DNA from: Roridomyces roridus
Lineage: Eukaryota > Basidiomycota > Agaricomycetes > Agaricales > Mycenaceae
Assembly: GCA_029378245.1 (NCBI GenBank)
Contig: JARKIF010000100.1
Span: 1-64,000 of the forward strand
DNA length: 64,000 bases
Direction: 5' to 3'
Position numbers and translations under genes: made by a program. Every line of letters starts with the position of its first letter. The first letter of the stretch is position 1. Below the pieces are notes generated by a model that worked only from the letters and a program-made list of their open reading frames with translations, did no database searches and was not told the origin of the DNA. Of this stretch, positions 31,779 through 42,613 are shown piece after piece.

Positions 31779-33590
31779 ATGTCCTCTAACGTCCCCATCT
31801 CCTCGTCAGGCATTACCGCCCCCACTCCTCAAAACACTCCCCTTAACCACGCCCCCATCTCCTCAGGCCTCTCGCGGCCCACCGTCCCCGACATCTCTGA
31901 AGAGTCTGAAGTGGCCGAGGAGATCAGCTCCCTGGGCGCCGAGGGCGTCCAGGCCGCTATGCTCGGCATGGTTCAGGGCCGTCTCTCCGACCTCGTTGGC
32001 CGCAGCTCGGGGTACATCGAAGCGCTGCCGAAGAAGGTCCGGCGGTCTGTCGAGGGCCTCAAGGGTGTCCAAGTCGCCCAGACGGATCTGCAGAACCAGT
32101 ACAAGCGCGAGTGTCTGGAGCTGGAGCGCAAGGTGAGACTTTTTTGCCTGTATGCTGGATTGCGGGTCCACGACCACGAGGACAAAGAGGCCTCGTGCCC
32201 ACGATGGCGACCGATGAACGAGCGATGGCTGCCCTACCCTTCCCCAGACCCCAATACTAACGTCTTCCTCAGTACCTTGAACTTCAAAAGCCGCTCTACG
32301 CGCGGCGTTATGCTATCATCACTGGTGCTGCCGCTGTGACAACCGAGGAGGTCGCCGCCGGTGAGGCCCAGTCCATCAAAGACGACGAGGACTACACGCC
32401 CATCGATGCGGACACTGACGATGCCGAGGGCGCTGACATCAAGGGCATCCCTGACTTCTGGCTCACCGCCCTGCGCAACCACCCCGGCCTCGCGGAGCTT
32501 ATCACAGATCGCGATGCCGAGGCTCTTGCCCATCTCAAGGATGTCACACTCTCGTACCTCCCCAAGAAGGGTGAAGAGGGTGCTTCATTTCGTTCGTTCT
32601 TCAGTAGCAGGATCTGACCAGAGACTAGGCGAGTTTGCGGGCAAGCCTGGCTTCACCATCACCTTCCACTGGGACGCGGACGCGAACCCGTTCTTCACCA
32701 ACAAGACGCTCAGCAAGACGTACATCTACCAGGAGGAGGTCTGCATCTTCCTACCTTCTTTGTCTAAGCGCTCAATGTACACAGGTCGGCTACAGCGGCG
32801 ACTTTGTGTACGACCGCGCTGTTGGGAGTGACATTGCATGGAAGGAGGACAAGGACTTGACACGCGAGTGGGAGATCAAGAAGCAAAGGAATAAGAGTGC
32901 GTCTTACCACTATACCTGTTTCGCCCTTGGCTGACACTTGCTGAAGACACCAACCGCACCCGTCTTATCCGCAAGTCGCATCCCACGCCGTCGTTCTTCA
33001 ACTTTTTCGCGCCGCCTGCTATGCCCAGTGACGAGGAGGTGTGTCTGCTACCTTTTCTGAGGATGAGGGTCTGCGAACGCTACTTTGTAGCGGCCGCATA
33101 CCATTGCCTCTATCCCACCTTTCATCCCGATGCTGACCTTACCTCCCATAGATTGAAAACGGTGACATTGAGCCGGAAGACCTCGAGGAGATCGAGGAGC
33201 GGCTTGAGGTGGACTACCAGGTTGGCGAGGACTTGAAGGAGAAGGTGCGTTGCTCACTTTCCTCTTGTGCGTACAGCACTGACGTTTCTCCCGCAGATCA
33301 TCCCTCGCGCGGTGGACTACTTCACAGGCAAAGCGCTCGAGTACGAGATGATGGACGACAGCGACGATGACGGCGAATTTGACGAGCTTGACGAGGATGA
33401 CGATGATGAGGACGATTTTGAGGAGGTGCGTCTTGCTAGTATTCGTGAGAAGCCGAATTTGACTCGTATGCAGGACTCGGACAGCGACGGCGACATCCCC
33501 GCCCGCCGCCGTGGCCCCCCCAAGAACCGCAACCTCCCGGGAACGGCTAGCAGTGCCAGCGGCAAGCCGGACGAGTGCAAGCAGCAGTGA
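31779..33590 (+). CDS. NAP1: nucleosome assembly protein NAP1
   Basis: Histone H2A-H2B chaperone shuttling between cytosol and nucleus. The ATG at 31779 gives MSSNVPISSSGITAPTPQNT. The NAP fold follows: ALPKKVRRSVEGLKGVQ, YLELQKPLYARRYAIITGAA, GIPDFWLTALRNHPGLAELI, TLSYLPKKGEEGEFAGKPGF, FFTNKTLSKTYIYQEE, HPTPSFFNFFAPP, then a Glu/Asp-rich tail (MMDDSDDDGEFDELDEDDDD) that binds histones. Seven introns of 50-150 bp; stop 33588-33590. This is a highly conserved single-copy housekeeping gene, intact. Confidence 0.93.
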
Positions 33591-34081
33591 AGAAGGCTCG
33601 GCTTGCTTGACTCTTGTCGGCTGCCTACCACACCGTCGTAGGCTCAACTCGAAGAAAAACGACGGACCCACGCCTGTACATGCCCCTCCCTTTCTTATCT
33701 CTGCTTTCCCAAATCATAAATCCAATCCAAATCGAATATACTTACCACTTACACCGGGTCCGTTTGTGCTGTCCATAGCATACTTACTCTAGTATAAACT
33801 GCTGCACATAGTTTTTGTTGTCAAATCTAGCAGAGAGACTTGGTCTTGTGTTCCCGTTTCTTGGTTTGATCTCCCTCTCCATCTCCCGTTACCGTGGACC
33901 ATGGAGCAACTTATTGGGACCGCGCAGGACAATCTTCCTTACTTTCTTGCTTATCTTCTACCACCTGCTGCAGTGCTTGGCGATTGATTCAATGCTCGGT
34001 GTTTGAGACCGTTTCCGCTGCTGCACGTCGGCCCAGCCCGCAGGCCAAGATTTCTGCGGCTTCTCCGTAAACCGCCTTGAA
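33591..34081. other. intergenic NAP1-FMO, with a short dispersed repeat
   Basis: Contains the NAP1 3' end and FMO promoter. A 27-bp block at 33914-33940 (TTGGGACCGCGCAGGACAAT onward) recurs with one mismatch at 50155-50181. Nothing else recognised. Confidence 0.5.
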
Positions 34082-36480
34082 ATGCTCGCCTTGTTCATCG
34101 CACTCGGCTGGCTGTTCGCCACGGCAGCTGCAACAGCGCAATTTCCCTTCCATGCCACCACGGACAGTGAACGACACAACTTTGTCAACGCGCCAACGGA
34201 CTCGCAGTCTTACCAGTTCAAATGGCCGATCCGCAGAGTGGCTATTATCGGAGCGGGCGTGAGGTGTGGCGCGCTTCAAGTTGTGCTTATGCCCCCGTCT
34301 TCTTCTTCCTGACTCTATCTTCTATCTAGTGGACTGCTCGCGTACCGGGAGCTCGTCGACGCCGGCTTTGAACATATTAGGATCTTCGAACGGGACGCAG
34401 TGCCAGGCGGGACTTGGCATTATACGGACGAGGTGCCTGTTAAAGCCCCGATTCCGAATGAGGACCCTAAAATTGGGGACTATGAGCCTACGCTTCCGCC
34501 CCGAGGCGCTGCGCTGCCGTTCGAGCGGTGGTATAGCGACCTCAACGATAGTGTGAGTACGGCGGAGCGCTGGAGGAGACATCGGGCGCCCCAGTCTGTG
34601 TACAAGTCTCTGACTTCTACTGTGCCGGCAGTATGTTTTCTGTCGTTCTTGGGCAATGACTGAATCATTTTGCAGCCTCTCTTGCATGTACGAACCCAGA
34701 TTCACTCACATCTTTTTACTACTCATCGTCATGAAATAGTTGAGCGGACACGCTTGGCCTGCGGGGGTCCCTTGGCGTACGTGCTCCTTCTCTCTCCCTG
34801 CTCATACACCGACTCAAGGTCATATAGACCTTCCGCATCCTCTGATTCAAGGATACATACGCGGTGTTTTCTCTTACTATGGCATCAACAGCAACGACGA
34901 GAGCCCTGTGACTTCGTACAGCACTCGTGTCGAGCTGGTCGAGAAACGCTATGACGAGAGTGGAGCGCAGCGAGGGTGGAAACTCAGCTTGAAACAGTTT
35001 GTTCGCTTGGGACCGTCATCAAGGAAGGAGGTCTGGTGGACGGAGGTGAGCACATTCTTCCACCCAGACGCCTGTCGATGTCATATTCTGCATAGGATTT
35101 CGACGCCGTGATCGTAGCTACTGGGTCCTTCAACGCCCCCAACATTCCCAAGGTCCCTGGATTGACGGAATGGGTCCGTCGGTTCCCCGAGAGCATCCTT
35201 CATTCTAGGGAATACCGGGATCCCAAAGTCTTTGCTAACCAATCCGTTCTCGTCGTCGGCGTTGGGGTACGCTATGCCTTCTTGCTTGTGCGGTGACGTC
35301 GTTGACTCGAGTATCGCGCAGACGAGCGGAACGGCCATTTCCGCGGATCTCCAGCCCTTTGTCAAGACCAATTATATTTCCATCAGGGTGGGTGGGCATT
35401 TCCGTGTGGCCGAATCGTACAACTCATCCCTTCCAGCCCAGTAAAAGTAACCAGGCCAGTATACGCGCACCTTGATGAGCTCATCAGACTCGTAGATTCC
35501 ACGACCACGCCGTTGTTCCTCAACCTCTTGCACCATGATGTCAATGTCGTCCCCGGCATCACGCGTTTTCATCCCGACAACGCGTCGATCGAGTTTGAGG
35601 ACGGGACGGTGAGTCCATTCACTCCCTTTCACAACGACCACAGCTCATATGTCTTCCGTCAGTTGCTCACCGACATTGACCGCATCATATTTGCGACGGG
35701 GTACCAATATACATTCCCTTTCCTTCCTCAATATCACAATTCTTCCATTCCCATTGGCGAGGAGGGGCCGATGGATCAGCCGCAGCCTCTTGTGACCGAC
35801 GGCTCGCATTACCGCTCGCTGTACCTCGAATTCATGTACATCGAGGAGCCGACGTTGGCGTTCATGAACAGTGCGTCGCTTTGAGATCCGAAGTACTGCT
35901 TCACCTCACCTCACTTCCCTTATCATGTCCAGTGAATCTCGGCACCGTCACCTGGACACTGGGCGAATACTTTGCATTGGCCATTGCGAGGGTATGGTCC
36001 GGCACGGCGATGCTGCCCAGCCAAGTGGAGATGTGGCGCATCTATCGAGAGGGTGTGAAGGACCGTGGCGGGTACGGGAAGGGTATCCTGTACTTGGGTA
36101 TGGGTATGGGTATGGGCGGCCAGGCTGGTGAGTAACGCGTCATGATCATTTAGAGTCGATCGAGGCTGACTGTCACTCTGGCCAGACTATGTCAAGTATT
36201 TCACTGGGTGGCTCAATATGGCTGCGTATGAATATGGGGGCAAGACCATTGGTGGATTCGACAAAGAGTACGTACATACCTGCCATTGCTTTCGTGTCTG
36301 AAGAAACCTACGCTCAGCTATCCGGAAATTCTCAATCAGTTCGCCTTGGCATGGTTGTACACTAACCCGAATCCAGCGCGCATCCCAGAGAATCATGCTG
36401 AGGGATTTAGTGATAGTGAGGGCGCAGAGTGGAAGTGGTCAGCTGAAGACGTGCTTAATTACCTCAATAGTGGTTATTGA
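34082..36480 (+). CDS. flavin-containing monooxygenase (FMO-like)
   Basis: FAD- and NADPH-dependent oxygenase, here with an N-terminal hydrophobic signal (MLALFIALGWLFATAAATAQ) suggesting secretory or ER targeting. FAD motif VAIIGAGVSGLLAYRELVDA (split by an intron at about 34264-34329), FERDAVPGGTWHYTDEV, then DAVIVATGSFNAPNIPKVPG, the NADPH motif SVLVVGVGTSGTAISADL, the FMO signature IIFATGYQYTFPF, and a C-terminal helical part ending EDVLNYLNSGY. About ten introns, all in frame. The substrate is unknown; such enzymes oxidise soft N or S centres or act as Baeyer-Villiger oxidases. It follows NAP1 in the same orientation but shares no evident pathway with it. Confidence 0.85.
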
Positions 36481-37157
36481 AGTCTTGTATGAGATCGAAT
36501 AGGTTGTCCACGTTTCTTGCAGCCCTCGGAATCTCAAACCCTGAACTGTCCAACGTTACATGACGAAACATGGAGTGGGGGGTAGATTTTCCTTGCCTTT
36601 GCCTTTGACGGCGCTCGTTTCCAGAAACCATGGTGATTCATACATAATTCAAATCCAGCAGCGCGCTAGCAATTTGGTACCGAAAGCTCAGGCAAAGAAA
36701 CGAAACCAACCCAAAAAAAAACGCGCTTGCAATGAAGGAAGGCTGCATGTGGATTCGATCCAACGGGTAACAACCGCGTTACATTGTGAAATGTGCACAC
36801 TCGTTGCGCTGTAATTTGTTCTTGGATTGAACCAAGGCGCAATGCGTAGGGGTTAGGATTCCTCCTAGTAGAATGATCCAAGCGGGCCTGGTAACTCTTC
36901 ACAACAATTTGGATTTGCATTGCGGCCCTAGCTCACAGAGATCGATTGTGAGAAGCGTGGAGCAAAAAAAGGAATATCACGATGTTAACGAACTTTTAAT
37001 CCTGGATGCAGACTCGAACCGAGCACCCAGGGGAAGATTCAAGTAAAGTGAGTGGCGACGGTCCACTTCGTGAGTCGAGTGCTCCGTTGAACCCAATAGT
37101 CAAGAATAGTCGTAGTTGGAGCTTGAATTTCAGGAATAGATCGAATACCTCATCCAC
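36481..37157. other. intergenic, convergent FMO / WD40 genes
   Basis: 3' flanks of two convergent genes. No gene or repeat recognised. Confidence 0.4.
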
Positions 37158-39004
37158 TCACTCAACCACCCCGCTTCCGGCGGGTCCAAAATCCCAAACT
37201 CTGATCGAGGCATCCAACGGTACAGGCGTCGGACGCGCGACGCTGCGGCGAATGACAGCAGCCTTCCCGCTCTGGCCCTGGTCATCTTCTTCATCCTCGC
37301 CGTCTTCAGAACTCGACTCCTCATCCTCATCGGTGTGAAAATGCCTGGACCCCGATACGGATAATAGTGTCGGTTTCGTGGGGTGGAAGGACACAGAACC
37401 GAGGGCGTCTGCTCGCCGCGTCAGTGATGTACTAGAAGAAAACAAGACCGCGAACCTGAATGTGCGGTGTACGTCAGCCGCGGAGTATTTTCCTCTGCCG
37501 CCAGATCAAACACGGAGACACGTCCTTCCTGAGTTGGTCATGAATATCACGCAGGTCGCAAGATTGAAGAAAGACCTGATCCCCCAGAGCCAAAAACCTC
37601 CCAGCAAGATCGACGTCAAACCGTCGTTTTTGATTCGTTTCTCTATCGTTCGCTGAAGGAGGCGTGTAGATTTTGAGCGGGGCGGTGGTATCACGCAAAT
37701 CCCAACTGAAAATTTCGCTTCGCCTACGAAAGGCCGCGTATAGAATGTGTGGTTGTGCCGGGTTGAAGTGAAGCTGCGTGACACCAGCCGCGGGACCTCC
37801 GCTGACGAAAGATACCGGGACCGCGCCGCCAGTCTCACTGAATACGGCAATGTTGCCGCCTTCTGTCGGGGAGAGGCTTCCGGCGGAATACAAGTCGGAT
37901 TCGTACGAAGGGGAGAAGGCTAAGGCGGATATTATACCTAGGATGTCCTCAGTCAAACCCTACAGACGGTCGGAAATGGGATGACCTTTGAGCCCATCTC
38001 GATTTTTCTTGGACGGTGTGGTGTGCAATCGAGTGCCCTCGCCGGGTTGTGCGACATCAAAGACTTCGATTGCGTCTTCAAAGCCGCAGTACAGCCTGAA
38101 ATCCATATTTCTCGAACTTAAAATCCACCGCTGAAGAGGATGCGTACCTCGTGGCAGAAAGATTGAAAGCGAGACTATGTGGCGCGATTTGACGTTCGCG
38201 GTGGTCGACGATTCGGTACGATGCGCGCAGCTATATCGTTGTTAGCTTCAGATGAATGCGAAAGACGAGAACTAACCCTTCCATCCGAGGCATCGAGCAG
38301 CTTGACGGGTGTCTCCCGTACGGATGCGACAAAGCAGAACGTCGCTGGGCTCGTGACACTTGCGGTTGGGTACCAGGCGTAATCGAGGATCGGTGCTGGT
38401 TGCGCAAAGGTGTGCGGATTGAAGGTTGTTTCATCTTGCAAGGGGATGAAGAACTTTGCTGAGGACGCACGCCACAATTCTTACCTTCCCCCAAGCTGCA
38501 CGATATAACACCCTGAAATGGGTCGTTCAAAGTACTCACGGGTTTAAAAGACGAAACTCTCTGCGCTCGCATTGAGCCAGAGCCGCTGAACCGTCCGGAC
38601 ACCTAATTCAACGCGGCAGAATTTAGGATAACTTCATCAGAGCAAAGGAGGGACGACAACCATTTTGCAGACCGCGCGAAATTGCCGGGGAGGGTCGGAG
38701 AAGGGACTTTCCATGATGCACTCTGAGAAGGTGGTCTCGATAGGTCGAATTCGGGGGGCACCCAGGTGTATGAGGCGACGTCCTCCATGGAGTGTGGGAG
38801 AAGATCAAGGTGTGGAAGGGAATCAAAACCAAACAAACGCGTCGCGTCACTATCAAGTGTGGCCCTGGACGGCGTCCTGGAGTTGTCATTGTGGAGCTGG
38901 ATGTCACCGGCAGCGCCTGGCAATTCACTCTGGAGCCGCACCGGGTCCGCACATCGACGAAAATTGTTTTGTGTCCAGGTACACGTTCCCCAAAATCCTG
39001 CCAT
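37158..39004 (-). CDS. WD40 protein of the WRAP53/TCAB1 family
   Basis: In animals this family binds the CAB box of scaRNAs and telomerase RNA; in fungi the role is less clear. Start near 39004 (MAGFWGTCTW; the first exon boundary is uncertain). Visible are NFARSAKWCPDGSAALAQCE (split by an intron), RREFRLLNP, PILDYAWYPTASVTSPATFC then FVASVRETPVKLLDASDG, YRIVDHRERQIAPHSLAFN, YCGFEDAIEVFDVAQPG, AGVTQLHFNPAQPHILYAAF, SWDLRDTTAPLKIY and ALGSVSFHPTKPTLLSVSGS with an acidic insert (SSSEDGEDEEDD) before the last strand IRVWDFG. The order and motifs match the family beta-propeller. Intact after splicing. Confidence 0.75.
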
Positions 39005-39150
39005 AAACCCGTCGAATTCAGGGTCGATTCAAGTCCTTACCCGCTGGCGCGGGTCGGGTGCGGTTTCGTCGTTCGACTACTTACCCGCGTGTGACCCAAG
39101 ATATAAAAAACAGAAGCTCACACAAACTCCGTCTCCCAGTCCTTTTTGCA

Positions 39151-39288
39151 ATGCCCCTCCACCGAATATTCGTGCCCAGGGGTCTCTACTCGCCCAAAGA
39201 CAAAACAAACGTAAGTGCTGCCATAATGGGCAGACCATCCCGGCGTGATCCCGCCGTTTCTCTGCCCCGCAGGCAGACATGTCAATGA
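39151..39288 (+). pseudogene. partial tandem copy of tautomerase promoter and first exon
   Basis: The block 39099-39220 repeats at 39326-39442: an AGATATAAAAA TATA box, the ATG, and the first ~20 codons MPLHRIFVPRGLYSPKDKT. After about 39216 homology is lost and the frame ends at 39288 without the rest of the enzyme. It would encode at most a 45-residue peptide; it may act as an alternative promoter. Confidence 0.7.
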
Positions 39289-39373
39289 AGTCTTGATCGG
39301 GGTTGGTCGGGATGCCATCGAAAGATATAAAAACCCAGCGATGCCAAAAGATCCGTTTCCCAGACCTTTCACA

Positions 39374-39938
39374 ATGCCCCTCCACCGGATATTCGTGCCC
39401 AAGGGCCTCTACTCGCCCGAAGACAAAACAGCCCTGAGTGCTGCCATAACGAGTCTGTACACTTCGCCTCCGCTCTCCCTCCCAGCCTTTTACGTCGTCG
39501 TCCTCTTCATCGAGATTGAACCTGGGAACATGATCGTCGGCGGAGACATGTCAAGGCGCATGGTACGCATTGCTGTAGAGCACGTCGCTCGAAATTTCTT
39601 GAGGTAGGTTTCTTACATAAATCTCGAGACGCTGCTGCCTGACGCTCGTGCCAAGTGACGCCCGCAAACGAGTGTTCATGAGTCGCTATGCGAATGCGTT
39701 GAAACCCTTTACCAATGACCGGGGCATCGACTGGGAGGTTCAAGTCGCGGATTACGATGTGCGTTTGGAATTTATTTCTTTCGCGGGATTCTGAATGGCC
39801 AAACCTCTAAAGCGATTACTTTGGAATCTCAATGGCATGCATCCGCCCGAGTCCAACACTGAAGAAGAACGGATATGGAAGAAGGAAAATCGGGCAGTGT
39901 CTGCTGAGGAAATGAAGAAGATGAAGGCTCGACTTTGA
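39374..39938 (+). CDS. cis-CaaD-like tautomerase superfamily protein (Tautomerase_3), copy 1
   Basis: Small enzyme using N-terminal Pro (exposed after Met removal) as base; fungal members have uncertain natural substrates. The ATG at 39374 gives MPLHRIFVPKGLYSPEDKTA, then FYVVVLFIEIEPGNMIVGGD, RRMVRIAVEHVARNFL, RVFMSRYANALKPFTNDRG, IDWEVQVADYD, RLLWNLNGMHPPESNTEEER and IWKKENRAVSAEEMKK. Introns about 39605-39654 and 39759-39811. The conserved Arg pair after VRI and the WEVQ strand fit the family. Intact, about 150 aa. Three further family sequences occur in the window (39151, 49195, 57048). Confidence 0.85.
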
Positions 39939-40122
39939 GGCATTCATGAAATCTGGTCTTGAACGCACGCGAGCAGCTGCTAGACGGACGTGGAGGCTGC
40001 TGATATGTCGGTCAATTTTGGATTCCAAGAAATACACGAGTTACAGGGCACGGCTACAAGAAAGTGAACAGCTACAAGAAAACGAAAGCAAATGCGACAC
40101 CAAGCAATGATTTATACTCCTC

Positions 40123-40416
40123 TCACTCCCCAAGCTTCCTCGTCTGCCACAAATTCTGCCTCTCCATGTTGAAAAGCGCGCAGAAACGACTCTCGATGGC
40201 CTCGCGTTCTGCATCCGAAACGGTTGGGTACTCCGGCGGGGAAGGGGGCTGCCGGCGCTGGTGGATGGCTTCGGAGCACTCGATGTTGTAGCGCATCTCA
40301 ATCTCGGCACGGCGGAGGCTCAAGTTGGCGAGGTAGATGATGCCGAGCGCCGCTTGCGCTTGATTGTACTGCGTCATGTAGGCGGCCTGCTGGCCGGCCC
40401 AAAAAGAATCCGACAT
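40123..40416 (-). CDS. small hypothetical protein
   Basis: 97 codons, intronless: MSDSFWAGQQAAYMTQYNQA, then mostly helical with a conserved-looking NLSLRRAEIEMRYNIECSEA and a PPSPPEYPTVSDAEREAIES linker. Gln-rich and charged, with no signal peptide. Its use of complete, well-biased codons makes it a likely real gene; family not recognised. Confidence 0.5.
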   Translation of the reverse strand: MSDSFWAGQQAAYMTQYNQAQAALGIIYLANLSLRRAEIEMRYNIECSEAIHQRRQPPSPPEYPTVSDAEREAIESRFCALFNMERQNLWQTRKLGE

Positions 40417-41345
40417 GTTGGTGATGGTTTTCTAGAGTTTCTCGCCGCGTCGTGGGTAGACACGGGGATTGTTCACCGAGTGGATGGTGCTTGCGTGCCG
40501 TCGAGTTGTCTGCTGCAGATTTTTCTTTCTTCCCTTCTGTTGGATTGCCGAAACTAACCTGAACTCACGACTCAGAGGTGATATCGTCCGTCGAGGACGA
40601 CTGGGTGCTCGAGATGGTGGTGGTTGGTGCTATACAGTTACTCGGTCACGAGATTGATGCCTGAACTCAAGACTGATCAATCTTCGACGAGTGTATTCAC
40701 GAGTTCTGAATGTAATGTGACTCCGAAGACCGAATAGATGAATTATACACCGCAAATACCAGAAACACTACAATACTTTCCGAAACACTAGATTGTCCGT
40801 CGAAAAGATGGTAAGTTAAAGTAGATGGAAACAAAAGGCATATGCTACACAGTAGGTAAGTACAATAGATACAGGACGAAGGAAAACACTGGGGAGAGCA
40901 GAAAAAGACAGCGGCGGAGCAAAAGGATCCGAAGAGATAGCAGATGATGAATAGATGGTAGATGTATATGTACAAAGATGGGTGGAGGTGGGAAGCGAGA
41001 TCTGGGACGGCAGTGAGCACGTACGAAGAATAACACAGACGGCAGCCACCTACCGAGACCCATACCCCGCTGCCGACAATCATGGCAGTCATGCCACGAA
41101 GCGGGTGAAACAAGTCACCCGAGCAGTCAGTGGGCGAGTCGAGGAGTCGAGAAGCCCGAGCGGGCATGCCAGAGTACTATCTATCATCAGTATGAGGATA
41201 CCACACAGTGAAGAGACTCACCCGTTCTGGCATCACAGCTTCCCAGAGGCAGGAAGAGTAGGGACTACGGTAGCGAAATCTGACGAGGACATCAGAAGGA
41301 CGGAAAAAAAGAAAGAGAAAAGTAACGATACGCACGCATTGACCG
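40417..41345. other. intergenic, no gene recognised
   Basis: Contains a purine-rich AT stretch (40790-40960) and the 3' flank of the next gene. The minus-strand ORFs here are Ser/Leu/Phe-rich shadows. Confidence 0.4.
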
Positions 41346-42449
41346 CTACGTCCCGCAATCCCACTCGTCCTCCTCCTCCCGCCCTACAGGGTGAGATTCA
41401 GGATCAGAGTCAACCCCCATTCTGGCGAGCTGCTCAAGCAGATCCGCCTTTTGGCGGGTGAGATGCCGCGTGCGTGCATGCTCTTTTGCGAGCGCTCGTT
41501 CGGGCGCTTGGGCGGTCGAACGGAGAGGGGGCGCTGCCGTCGACAGTAATAAGGACGACGAGGATGAGGGGGACCTCGAAGCCTCGAAGGCAGCGATCTC
41601 TGCATCCTCGTCGACGAACGTGAGATGGCCTGTGTATCGAACGCTGGGGAACGACGGGGGTGATAAGGAGAGGGACAATGTACGATCCGAGCGTGTGGGA
41701 ATCATGGGCGAGAGGAGCATGGGCGGAGAAGGGACTTGATGAATACAGCGCGGGGGAGAGCAGTGTGGTGGTGGTAAGGGCAGGGACTGTCGTTCCGGCG
41801 TTATGGGCGAGAGAATGAGCGAAGGCTCCGGGATCTCGTGAATGCATCGAGCGTTGTGAGGTGCTGGAGCGTCTGCGCTAACGCTCGTGTCGGGCGTTTC
41901 CTCCTCCTCCTTGACACCGACGAGAAGGGGACTCGACGCCGTATTGCGGGTCGTCAGCGTCGACGGGCTCCCACTGCGCTCTTCCATCCCTCCCTCCGCC
42001 CGCAGCTCCCTGTCTGCCCCCGCCGCCCTGAGCTTTCCCTTCTTCCCCCGGCGATCGACGTGTATGAGCCCATGGTGCCGTCCGTACCAACACAGCAGTT
42101 GTGCCATGAAAAGAGTTTCATGATCTTCCCCCCTCGCAAGACGAAACGGATCTAGCGCGCTAAGGCCCACATCCTTGCACACCACATCCGCCTGCAAGAC
42201 CCCTAGGAAGATTTTGAGCCCGTGCACCTTCTGGGCGTTGCTGCCGAACAGACCCTCGCGGTCAGCATCGGACAGCGGTAGCCGTTTCTTCGTGAGCCTC
42301 TCGAGGATGCAAATGAGGAGCGAGGGGGTCAATTCGCGGTGCGATGAGATGGTGGTGACGCCGCCCAAACCGAGCCCAGCGAGGAGTTGTGTGAGCTGGG
42401 GGACGAGCAGTAGTGGGGCGTGGTTTAGAGAAGGTTCCTCGGGGTTCAT
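41346..42449 (-). CDS. protein with N-terminal CH-like domain and disordered Pro/Ser-rich tail
   Basis: 367 codons, no intron needed, start ATG 42449 (MNPEEPSLNHAPLLLVPQLT). Residues about 1-135 are compact and helical (LTPSLLICILERLTKKRLPL, VHGLKIFLGVLQADVVCKDV, LFMAQLLCWYGRHHGLIH) and recall a calponin-homology-like or DUF5745-type fold. The rest is low-complexity Pro/Ser/Glu, with a basic coiled segment near the end (KEHARTRHLTRQKADLLEQL). Possibly a cytoskeletal or centrosomal protein; this rests on the fold impression only. Confidence 0.55.
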   Translation of the reverse strand: MNPEEPSLNHAPLLLVPQLTQLLAGLGLGGVTTISSHRELTPSLLICILERLTKKRLPLSDADREGLFGSNAQKVHGLKIFLGVLQADVVCKDVGLSALDPFRLARGEDHETLFMAQLLCWYGRHHGLIHVDRRGKKGKLRAAGADRELRAEGGMEERSGSPSTLTTRNTASSPLLVGVKEEEETPDTSVSADAPAPHNARCIHEIPEPSLILSPITPERQSLPLPPPHCSPPRCIHQVPSPPMLLSPMIPTRSDRTLSLSLSPPSFPSVRYTGHLTFVDEDAEIAAFEASRSPSSSSSLLLSTAAPPLRSTAQAPERALAKEHARTRHLTRQKADLLEQLARMGVDSDPESHPVGREEEDEWDCGT

Positions 42450-42613
42450 AGAGCCAGAGTGGAGGGCGCATCATGGTCAAAGCAAGGGTCCCATCGACGG
42501 GATCAGTAACCTTGATATTGTTGATTGAGGCACAACAAGGGACAACACAAAACGCTGATGAGCACGAAAGGGAAGTTACTTACATAATCTCTGGCTTGCT
42601 CCCGACTGCCATC

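Noticed and set aside
28701..36480. Laccase-NAP1-FMO as a metabolite gene cluster
   Set aside because: NAP1 is a housekeeping gene and no backbone synthase or regulator is nearby; neighbourhood appears incidental.
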